Shown piece by piece: positions 48,141-56,074 of a DNA stretch of 64,000 bases. Position 1 is the first letter of the stretch, and every line of letters begins with the position of its first letter. The notes beneath the pieces are model-generated. The model was not told the origin of the DNA. It searched no databases and was given only the letters and a program-made list of their open reading frames with translations. Made by a program: the position numbers and the translations under genes. The DNA is taken from assembly GCF_002160985.1 (NCBI RefSeq), contig NZ_NFLQ01000003.1:62001-126000 (forward strand), in the 5' to 3' direction. The DNA is from Lachnoclostridium sp. An118 (lineage in GTDB: Bacteria > Bacillota > Clostridia > Lachnospirales > Lachnospiraceae).

Positions 48141-51100
48141 TTATCGCACCTCCTGTTCGTGGTGTTTGGGTTTCTTTTCGGGGCAGCGCGGCGGCACCGG
48201 GCGTTTCAGACCCTCCAGCACCGAGGGGCGGCTGCTCTTGGCAAGCACCGCCTCCGGCGCAGGGCGGCCCCGGCCGTCCATGTTCAGCAGTACATCCAGC
48301 TCGGCCAGCCGGGCGGATTTGTCCCGCAGCTCCTGCTCCTGTGGGAAGGGCTTACCCACCTCTGCCTTGGCGGCGGCCTGCTGCTGGTAGAGGTTGTCCA
48401 GCTGGTTCTTCACCGCTTCCAGCCGCTGGGGCATCTGACTGAGCGCATTGTCGATACGGGTTAGATTTCCACGGGGGTCTGTGCCCAGCGTCGCCCGGTG
48501 GGTCATCTGGCCTTTCAGCAGGAGCATATACTCCTGCCGGAAAGCGTCAAACGACACCGACATAGTGAAGCCCCGGTAACTGCCCACCGGCACCGGGTCG
48601 GCCCCTTTGACCTCCTTGCAGGCGTCCAGCAGCGCCGCACCGGCGTTCTCCTTGTCGGTGAGGGTGTCGCCACGGACTTCCATCCCGGCAAAGCCGTCCT
48701 CCGGGTGAGGATGAGCGGCCAGGGTCGCCATATCCGCTTCCAGCCCGGCGATAAAGCCCTTGTTTTTCTCGATCTCCTCCGGGAAGGTTTTGAGCAGCTG
48801 GTCCTCCAGGCGGTACTGCTTGCTCTGGTGGTCGGCCTTCATCAGCTTTAACCGCGCCACGTCCACATCCAGGTCCATGCGTTCCTTGATGCGCGGGTCC
48901 CCGGCGCACAGCGCCTTGATCTCGGCAAAGGACAGCGCGGTTTCGTCCACATCGTCGCAGCTTCGCACCGGCGATTTGGAGGTCATAATCTGGCTGATGA
49001 ATTTCTGTTTGTTTTCCACCGTCTGCCAGAGGTAGGCGTCAAACGTCCCCTCAGTGACATAGCGGTACACATGGACAGTCTCGTTCTGGTTGCCTTGGCG
49101 CTCAATGCGGCCCTTTCGCTGGGCCAGGTCGCCGGGCCGCCACGGGCAGTCCAGGTCATGCAGCGCCACCAGGCGATCCTGCACGTTGGTGCCTGCACCC
49201 ATCTTGGCCGTGCTGCCCAGCAGGACGCGCACCTGGCCGGTGCGGACCTTGGAGAACAGCTCCTTTTTGCGCACCTCGGTGTTGGCCTCATGGATAAAGG
49301 CAATCTGCTCGGCGGGCACACCTTTAGCGATGAGCTTCTGCCGGATGTCCTCGTAGACCGTAAAGGCCGGTTCCGGCTCGTCCAGCGGCACCGCGTCCTC
49401 CAAAGCGTGGAGGGTCGGGTTGTCCAGCGCCTTCGCTACCTTTTTGGCAGGCCGGGCCTGGGGCGTGGAGATGTCGCAGAACACCAGCTGGGTCAGCTTG
49501 TCGGCCTCGCCGTCCCGCCAAATCTGCATGATATTGTCCACGCATTGATTGACCTTGGTGCCCGGCTCATCCGGCAGCAGCTGGTTGATGATCCGTTGGT
49601 CCAGCCCCAGCTTGCGCCCGTCGCTGGTGATCTTGAGCATATTGTCCTGGGACGGGTCCACCGTGCCGCTGTGTACCAGGGAAGCGCGTTCCGAGAGCGC
49701 CTTCACCATTTCCTGCTGCTGTTCGGTGGGCTGGGCCACGATGTTGTGATATTCTACCTCCGGGGTGGGAAGATGGAGCTGGTCGGCGGTCTTGATGTCT
49801 GCCACCTCTTTGAACAGGTTCATCAGCTCCGGCAGGTTGAAGAACTTGGAGAAGCGGGTCCGCGCCCGGTAGCCGGTCCCTTCCGGGGCAAGCTCCAAAG
49901 CGGTCACTGTCTCCCCGAAGCGGCTGGCCCAGCAGTCAAAGTGCGCCATGCCCAGCTCTTGCAGCCGGTCATATTGGAGATACCGCTGCATGGTGTAAAG
50001 CTCGGTCATGCTGTTGGAAACCGGCGTGCCGGTGGCAAAAACTACACCGCGCCCGCCTGTGATTTCATCCATGTACCGGCACTTGGCAAACATATCGCTG
50101 GATTTCTGCGCGTCCGTAGTGGAAAGGCCCGCCACATTCCGCATTTTTGTATAGAGGAACAGGTTTTTATAATTGTGCGCCTCGTCCACAAAGAGCCGGT
50201 CCACGCCCAGCTGTTCAAACGTCACCACATCGTCCTTGCGGTCCTCGGCTTGCAGCTTTTCCAGCCGCGCCTCCAAAGACTTTTTCGTGCGTTCCAGCTG
50301 CTTGACGGTGAACCGTTCCCCGCCGCTGGCCTCCACCTCGGCGATACCCTCGGTGATTTCCCAAATCTGCTCATGCAGCAGCCGCTCCTGGCGTTCCTTG
50401 CTGATGGGGATTTTCTCGAACTGGGAGTGACCCATGATGATGGCGTCGTAGTCGCCGGTGGCAATACGGGCACAGAACTTCTTGCGGTTGTGCTTCTCGA
50501 AGTCCTTTTTGGTTGTCACCAGGATGTTCGCGGACGGGTACAGACGCAGGAACTCCGAAGCCCACTGTTCGGTCAGGTGGTTGGGCACCACGAATAAGCT
50601 CTTTTGGCACAGCCCCAGCCGTTTGGCCTCCATCGCGGCCCCTACCATTTCAAACGTCTTGCCCGCGCCCACCTCATGGGCCAACAGCGTGTTGCCGCCG
50701 TACAGCACATGGGCGATGGCGTTTTTCTGGTGTTCCCGCAGGGTGATGGCCGGGTTCATGCCGCCAAAAACAATGTGGCTGCCATCATATTCGCGGGGGC
50801 GGGTGGCGTTCATTTCCTCATTGTACTGGCGCACCAGCGCCTGCCGACGTTCCGGGTCGCGCCAAATCCAGTCGCGGAAAGCATCCCGGATGGCCTGCTG
50901 CTTTTGGGCGGCCAGGGTGGTTTCCTTGGCGTTCAGCACCCGGCGTTCCTTGCCGTCCGCGTCCTCCACGGTGTCGTAGATACGCACATCCCGCAGATTG
51001 AGGGAATCTTCGAGGATTTTATAGGCGTTGGCGCGGCTGGTCCCGTAGGTCGAATAGGCGGCCACGTTGTTTTGCCCCACGACATTTTTGCCGGAGATCT

Positions 51101-54100
51101 GCCATTCCGCCGTAAAGGGGGTGTAGTGGGCTTCAATGCTGCGCTGGAGGTAAAAAGGCGTGTCGAAGGTCTCGTACATGAATTGCTGGATGTACTCCTT
51201 GTCGATCCACGTCGCACCCAACCGCACCTCGATCTCGGAAGCGTCCAGGTCTTTGGGCTGGGCAGCGGTCAGGGCCTCCACGTTGACCGCAAAGGCCGGG
51301 TCCTGCTCCGCCGCCCGCTGGGCCTGGCGCAGCTTCCGGCGCACGTTGCCGGAGAGGTATTCATCGGCGGTCACATAATGGGGCGTTCCGTCCGGCTCAG
51401 TCTGGCCCGGTACACGGAAGATGACACCGCGCAGCTCGTCAGCCAATTCTTCGCCGGTTTTGCCGGTGAGCTGTTCCATGTAGGCCATATCCACGCAGGC
51501 TTTTTCAGAAATGGAGACCGCCAGGGCCTCGGAGGCGGTGTCTACGGTGGTGACGGCCTCATGTGGCTTGATCGTGCGTTTGGTGAACATATCTGCCTTG
51601 CGCTCCAACCGGCCATCCTCGTCCAGCACCTCCAGGGCACAGAGCAGGTAATAGCTGCTGTCATCGGCAAAGGCCAGCCGGTTCGCCCGGTCATTGATAA
51701 GTCCGTACTTGGCGGAAAAATCGTCATAGCGGCGGTTCAGTTCGGCTATCTGCGCCCGGATGTCGGCATCCGGCGCGGCGGCGTCCATCTCCAGGTCGAT
51801 GAGCCGCTGCACACAATCCCGCAGCCCCACCAGCCCTTTGACGCGGGCCTCGGCGGTGGCGTTCAGGTCGGGGCGCACCATGCGGCTGTTTTCCCGGAAG
51901 TACACCGCGCCGTCCACCACCGTGTAGGAGTAGTTCTTCACATTGGGGTCAGCCGGGAGGGATTCGTCGATGTCCTCGCCCTCGCCCAGCTCCGGCAGCG
52001 CGGCCTCCTGGTAGGTGCCGCGAATGTACTTCACGGCATCGTGCAGCTGATCGGCCAGCTCCAGCCCCTCGATGGGGGCCACGGTGTAATCCTGTTTGCC
52101 GTATTGGGTGCTTTCGGCGGTGGGCCGCCCCAGCACCATCTCCGGGTGATCCAGAAAATACTGGTTGACCGTGAAGCCTTCCTCGGTCCGGCCGGTTTGG
52201 GTCCAGTCCGGGGCGATGTCCAGCGGGCGGTCCCGCTTTTGCAGAAACAGGATGTCGGACACCACATCGGTCCCGGCATTGGCGCGGAAAGCGTTGTTGG
52301 GCAGGCGGATCGCCCCCAGCAGCTCGGCCCGCTGGGCCAGATACCGGCGCACGGTGGAATCCTTGGCGTCCATTGTGTAGCGGCTGGTGACAAAGGCCAC
52401 CACGCCGCCGGGGCGCACCTGGTCCAGCGCCTTGGCAAAAAAGTAGTTGTGGATGTTGAAGCCCAGCTTGTTGTAGGCTTTGTCGTTCACCTGGTACTGG
52501 CCGAAAGGGACGTTACCGATGGCAAGGTCATAGAAGTCCCGCCGGTCGGTGGTCTCAAAGCCCGCCACGGTGATGTTAGCCTTGGGGTAGAGCTGCTGGG
52601 CAATCCGCCCGCTGATGGAATCCAGCTCCACGCCGTACAGCCTGCTCCCGGCCATGCTCTCCGGCAGCATCCCGAAGAAATTACCCACGCCGCAGGACGG
52701 TTCCAGAATGTTGCCGGTGCGGAAGCCCATCTGCTCCACGGCCTCATAGATGGCGCGGATGACGGTGGGGCTGGTATAGTGGGCGTTGAGGGTGGAGGCC
52801 CGCGCCGCAGCGTATTTCTCTGGGGTCAGCAGTTCTTTCAGTTCCGAATACTCGGCATCCCACGCGGGTTTGTCCGGGTCAAAGGCATCCGCCACGCCGC
52901 CCCAGCCCACATAGCGGGACAATACCTCCTGCTGTTCCGGCGTGGCCTGCCCGGTGGTCTCTTCCAGATATTTCAGCAGCTTGATCGCCGCCACATTGGC
53001 CTGGTACTTGGCCTTGGGGCCGCCCTCGCCCAGATGGTCGTCGGTGATGCGGAAGTTCTCGGCGTTGCGGCGCAGGTTGTCCCGGTACTCCTGATAGGCC
53101 GCCTGTTCGGCTGCCCTCTGGTTGGGGAAAGTCTGCCACTCACCGTTCACCGGGATGGCGACCGGGTGATCCGGCTTTTCCTCCGGCTGCGTGTCCGGCG
53201 TCGGTTCAGGCGGCGTGGGTTCCGGCCGGTCAACGTGCAGCCGTTCCACCACCACGTCATAGGGAAGTCCGTTTTTGTCACCGGGGTAGACGGCCACCGT
53301 CTCGGAGTGGAACGCCGGTGCCTCAGCAGCTTCTTCAATGGGCTTGGCGGTTTCGGCAGGTTCTTCCACGGCGGCAGGGGCTTCCATATACGGTTCATCC
53401 TGCTCCTGCACAAAGCCGTCCAGCTGGCGGGCATATAGCCCGCGCAGCAGCGGTGCAACCTCATCCCAGCGGAAGAACAGCATGGCCAGTCGCTTCTCGT
53501 CCGCGTCCAGCACTTCCAGCTCGATGCCTTCGGGTATGGTTCGGTAGTCGGCGGTATCGCCGGTCTCCAGCTCCATCGTCTCGATGATGTCAGGATAGGC
53601 CCGGCTCAGCCACAGGGCGACCTCCCGGTTGCTCTTGCCGGTGCGCAGCAGTTCGGAAAGCTCCGCCTTGTTCGGCGCGCCGATCAGGCCGTGGGCCAGC
53701 ACGTCCCGCAGGTCCTGGTCCGCCGTGTCAGGGTTGACGGGCAGGAACTCGGTGTAGAAGTCGTTGCGGTTGTCTGCCCGCAAAAGCTGCTCGAACCGCT
53801 CCCGGCTCTCGACCCGGTAGATGGGATAGCTCATGCCGGTGGGCAGCAGCTGCACCGTATCCTCCCGCAGTTCGGTAATTTGATGGGCGCGGTCATCCAG
53901 ATAGACGGTATTGCCCACATTGTAAACCGGGGCGGACGGATCGTAGGCGGTGCGCTCCGGGATGGTGCCCCGGATGGCGGCATATTCCTCGTCCGACACC
54001 GTGATGTCGATCTCATGGGTGGGTTCGCCGCTGCCAATGGTGAGGGTGTCGCCCTCGCGGGTGACGGGCTGGCCGGATAAGTCCGGCACAGGCGGCTTTG

Positions 54101-55781
54101 CCGCTGCCTCGGCCTGTTCCTCGGTTGCGACGGCCTCCACATCCCGCATGACCTGCCGGATGAATGGATCACTGTCCAGCTTTTCCGGGTCCACCACCTG
54201 GCCGTTCACGATGCCGCGCTCGGCCAGGGCCTCCCGGATGGCGATGGAGTCGATGTTGTCAAATCGGTCCTGCTCCGCCTCGGTGTAGAACCGATCTTCC
54301 TTGATGAGCTGGACGATCCGGCGCTGCACCTTGGGCCAGGGCACGTCGCCCGCCGCGCCGTCCACCGTCACAGGCAGGGCCGGGAGATCATCGCCGTACT
54401 CCTGCCGCAGCCAGGCGGCGGTATCCTTTTCACGGGCATGGTCCTTCATGTAGCGGACAACCGCGTGCTTACTTTCAATATTGCCGTTCCATTCCTGGAT
54501 GGCGGCGTCGATCTCCGCCTGGGTCAGCGCCCGGCGCACAGGTTCCGCCTGCGCAGCGGGTTTGGGCATAGAAAAAGCAGAGGGCGTTTTCACACTCTCT
54601 GCTTCGTCGATTTTATGGATTTGTTCCGCTTCGGAGAGGAACAGGTTTAAGGTCAGCTGTTGATAAGTTCCGCCAGCAGGATCTCCTCCGCCTGGGCCTT
54701 GCAGGTGTTCATCAGGCCCACCCACTGCATGGGGTCGCTGGCTTTCAGCTGCTCCGTCGCGCCCGCTGCCTCCGCCAGCCGGGGCATCATCTGCTCCAGA
54801 CGGCTGTTCGCGGTCTCGTCGATCTCCCGAAGGTGCGGGTACAGCTTCTCGCTCATCAGCAGCTGGTTGTAGAGGATGGGCCGGTGTTCCTTCAGGTACG
54901 CTTTGCGCATCCTGCCGTACTTGCCCAGGGGCTTCTCCGGCTGTTCGGACAGCTTCAGGTCGGGGATCAGGTAATCGCCGTTCCTCGTGTAAGTCAGGTT
55001 GTTTTCCATGTGTGGCACTCCTTTCCGCGCCCTTGGCGCGCTCATAGTTCTGGATGGTGACGCCGATCTGCCGCAGTACCTGCTGGTTTATCTGGCTGAC
55101 CGCCGTGCCCAGCGCCCCCACGGTGGCGGGGGTGTTGAAGTCGAAGATCGCCATGAAATCCTCATGGCTGAAATACTGCTCCGGCTCCAGCCCACAGCGG
55201 GACATCAGGGCATAGGTGATGCTGACAGCGGCGGTGGATTTGAACTGGACTTCGATGTTGTACTCATCGTACTCTTCCAAAAAGGAACCGTCAACGATAG
55301 GGAGAATATCCCGCCGGTGGTCGGCCCAGTATTCCTCCGCCAGCTTGGCGGCCACATCGGCCAGCTGCTGGGCCAGGTCGCCGCCGCTCACATCATAGTT
55401 GCGTTCCAGCATCGCCATGACCGGCGCGGTGTGTTCCTCGTTCATCGTCCACAGCCAGGGGGTGCGGGAGTGTTCACGGGTGCCGGTGTCGGAAATGTCG
55501 AATACATACCGCAGTCGGGGCCGGTCCCCGGAATCATCCACCAGGGCGATGCCCTTGGACCCGCGCCGCACATACCGGCCCATGCGGTTGTTCCACAGGT
55601 CGTACTCGGCGCAGGCGGTAGCGTCCGGGCGCTGGGCGTAGATCATCAGCTGTTCATGGAACGGATATTTGTAGAGGCGGGCGGCGGTGGTGAGAAAGCC
55701 CGCCCACTCCTGCCAGCTGCCGGTGAGCTGCCGCGCCACCTGGTCGGCCATCTGCGCGTATTGTTCTGCTTTGGTTGGCAT
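48141..55781 (-). CDS. Giant SNF2-type helicase / N6-adenine methylase of the ICE
   Basis: This 2546-residue protein begins with an ArdC/LtrC-like region (about 1-130). A methylase-like domain follows at about 990-1200 (LEPSCGVGNFFGMLP; GNVPFG where NPPY is usual). A superfamily 2 helicase is at about 1690-2350, with Walker A AHEVGAGKT (about 1700), VDEAHNYK (about 1860), FATGTPVSNSMTE and the motif VI region RKGRIERQGNQ. Such proteins are a hallmark of clostridial ICEs and may protect or process incoming DNA. GGAGGA precedes the ATG. Residues about 258-376 are the out-of-frame reading of tnpV and look disordered. Confidence 0.88.
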   Translation of the reverse strand: MPTKAEQYAQMADQVARQLTGSWQEWAGFLTTAARLYKYPFHEQLMIYAQRPDATACAEYDLWNNRMGRYVRRGSKGIALVDDSGDRPRLRYVFDISDTGTREHSRTPWLWTMNEEHTAPVMAMLERNYDVSGGDLAQQLADVAAKLAEEYWADHRRDILPIVDGSFLEEYDEYNIEVQFKSTAAVSITYALMSRCGLEPEQYFSHEDFMAIFDFNTPATVGALGTAVSQINQQVLRQIGVTIQNYERAKGAERSATHGKQPDLHEERRLPDPRPEAVRTAGEAPGQVRQDAQSVPEGTPAHPLQPAADEREAVPAPSGDRRDREQPSGADDAPAGGGSGRDGAAESQRPHAVGGPDEHLQGPGGGDPAGGTYQQLTLNLFLSEAEQIHKIDEAESVKTPSAFSMPKPAAQAEPVRRALTQAEIDAAIQEWNGNIESKHAVVRYMKDHAREKDTAAWLRQEYGDDLPALPVTVDGAAGDVPWPKVQRRIVQLIKEDRFYTEAEQDRFDNIDSIAIREALAERGIVNGQVVDPEKLDSDPFIRQVMRDVEAVATEEQAEAAAKPPVPDLSGQPVTREGDTLTIGSGEPTHEIDITVSDEEYAAIRGTIPERTAYDPSAPVYNVGNTVYLDDRAHQITELREDTVQLLPTGMSYPIYRVESRERFEQLLRADNRNDFYTEFLPVNPDTADQDLRDVLAHGLIGAPNKAELSELLRTGKSNREVALWLSRAYPDIIETMELETGDTADYRTIPEGIELEVLDADEKRLAMLFFRWDEVAPLLRGLYARQLDGFVQEQDEPYMEAPAAVEEPAETAKPIEEAAEAPAFHSETVAVYPGDKNGLPYDVVVERLHVDRPEPTPPEPTPDTQPEEKPDHPVAIPVNGEWQTFPNQRAAEQAAYQEYRDNLRRNAENFRITDDHLGEGGPKAKYQANVAAIKLLKYLEETTGQATPEQQEVLSRYVGWGGVADAFDPDKPAWDAEYSELKELLTPEKYAAARASTLNAHYTSPTVIRAIYEAVEQMGFRTGNILEPSCGVGNFFGMLPESMAGSRLYGVELDSISGRIAQQLYPKANITVAGFETTDRRDFYDLAIGNVPFGQYQVNDKAYNKLGFNIHNYFFAKALDQVRPGGVVAFVTSRYTMDAKDSTVRRYLAQRAELLGAIRLPNNAFRANAGTDVVSDILFLQKRDRPLDIAPDWTQTGRTEEGFTVNQYFLDHPEMVLGRPTAESTQYGKQDYTVAPIEGLELADQLHDAVKYIRGTYQEAALPELGEGEDIDESLPADPNVKNYSYTVVDGAVYFRENSRMVRPDLNATAEARVKGLVGLRDCVQRLIDLEMDAAAPDADIRAQIAELNRRYDDFSAKYGLINDRANRLAFADDSSYYLLCALEVLDEDGRLERKADMFTKRTIKPHEAVTTVDTASEALAVSISEKACVDMAYMEQLTGKTGEELADELRGVIFRVPGQTEPDGTPHYVTADEYLSGNVRRKLRQAQRAAEQDPAFAVNVEALTAAQPKDLDASEIEVRLGATWIDKEYIQQFMYETFDTPFYLQRSIEAHYTPFTAEWQISGKNVVGQNNVAAYSTYGTSRANAYKILEDSLNLRDVRIYDTVEDADGKERRVLNAKETTLAAQKQQAIRDAFRDWIWRDPERRQALVRQYNEEMNATRPREYDGSHIVFGGMNPAITLREHQKNAIAHVLYGGNTLLAHEVGAGKTFEMVGAAMEAKRLGLCQKSLFVVPNHLTEQWASEFLRLYPSANILVTTKKDFEKHNRKKFCARIATGDYDAIIMGHSQFEKIPISKERQERLLHEQIWEITEGIAEVEASGGERFTVKQLERTKKSLEARLEKLQAEDRKDDVVTFEQLGVDRLFVDEAHNYKNLFLYTKMRNVAGLSTTDAQKSSDMFAKCRYMDEITGGRGVVFATGTPVSNSMTELYTMQRYLQYDRLQELGMAHFDCWASRFGETVTALELAPEGTGYRARTRFSKFFNLPELMNLFKEVADIKTADQLHLPTPEVEYHNIVAQPTEQQQEMVKALSERASLVHSGTVDPSQDNMLKITSDGRKLGLDQRIINQLLPDEPGTKVNQCVDNIMQIWRDGEADKLTQLVFCDISTPQARPAKKVAKALDNPTLHALEDAVPLDEPEPAFTVYEDIRQKLIAKGVPAEQIAFIHEANTEVRKKELFSKVRTGQVRVLLGSTAKMGAGTNVQDRLVALHDLDCPWRPGDLAQRKGRIERQGNQNETVHVYRYVTEGTFDAYLWQTVENKQKFISQIMTSKSPVRSCDDVDETALSFAEIKALCAGDPRIKERMDLDVDVARLKLMKADHQSKQYRLEDQLLKTFPEEIEKNKGFIAGLEADMATLAAHPHPEDGFAGMEVRGDTLTDKENAGAALLDACKEVKGADPVPVGSYRGFTMSVSFDAFRQEYMLLLKGQMTHRATLGTDPRGNLTRIDNALSQMPQRLEAVKNQLDNLYQQQAAAKAEVGKPFPQEQELRDKSARLAELDVLLNMDGRGRPAPEAVLAKSSRPSVLEGLKRPVPPRCPEKKPKHHEQEVR
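54653..55009 (-). CDS. tnpV: TnpV-like protein nested inside the helicase gene
   Basis: A 118-residue frame, offset from the giant helicase frame on the same strand, reads MENNLTYTRNGDYLIPDL, KYGRMRKAYLKEHRPILYNQL, LYPHLREIDE and LMNTCKAQAEEILLAELI. This is the TnpV family of transposon-encoded proteins. AAAGGAG lies 8 bases before the ATG. The protein-like composition of this frame, compared with the Pro/Gly/Arg-rich reading in the helicase frame, shows that this is the older coding frame. The function is unknown. Confidence 0.85.
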   Translation of the reverse strand: MENNLTYTRNGDYLIPDLKLSEQPEKPLGKYGRMRKAYLKEHRPILYNQLLMSEKLYPHLREIDETANSRLEQMMPRLAEAAGATEQLKASDPMQWVGLMNTCKAQAEEILLAELINS

Positions 55782-55807
55782 GGGATTCTGTCCTCCTTCC
55801 TGGTCTT

Positions 55808-55841
55808 ATATAAAAGCAGGGCGGCACGGTGGCCGCCCTGC
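55808..55841 (-). terminator. Hairpin ahead of the helicase-methylase gene
   Basis: GCAGGGCGGC/GCCGCCCTGC with a 6-base loop and TTTTATAT on the minus strand, between the 71-residue gene and the giant gene. It may attenuate the long conjugation transcript. Confidence 0.7.
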
Positions 55842-55857
55842 GGGTCAAAACAGTGTG

Positions 55858-56073
55858 TTATTCATCAAAATCCGGGTACAGCTCCAGCTCGTCAAACTCG
55901 GCGTCGGTCATGGCGCGCAGCTTGGCGAGGGTACTGTCGGTCAGGGCCAGCAGCTCGTCCTCGTCCGCCTGCAAGTGGCCGCGCATCTCGGTCAGGGCCT
56001 CGATGGCCCCCTGGCGGGTGCCGGGGTTGTAGATGCACAGCAGGTTGGTTTCCTCAAAAGTCAAAGCGTTCAT
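55858..56073 (-). CDS. Transposon-transfer-assisting-type small protein
   Basis: A 71-residue acidic helical protein (ALTFEETNLLCIYNPGTRQGAIEAL, TDAEFDELELYPDFDE). It fits the transposon-transfer assisting family found in clostridial ICEs; the molecular role is not known. It has GGAG upstream and follows the primase/ArdC gene by 1 base. Confidence 0.75.
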   Translation of the reverse strand: MNALTFEETNLLCIYNPGTRQGAIEALTEMRGHLQADEDELLALTDSTLAKLRAMTDAEFDELELYPDFDE

Positions 56074-56074
56074 A

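Noticed and set aside
50604-53438. 944-codon open frame on the plus strand opposite the helicase-methylase gene
   Set aside because: It is the antisense shadow of a G+C-rich gene. The minus strand has clear domains and a ribosome site; the plus reading has no recognisable motif.
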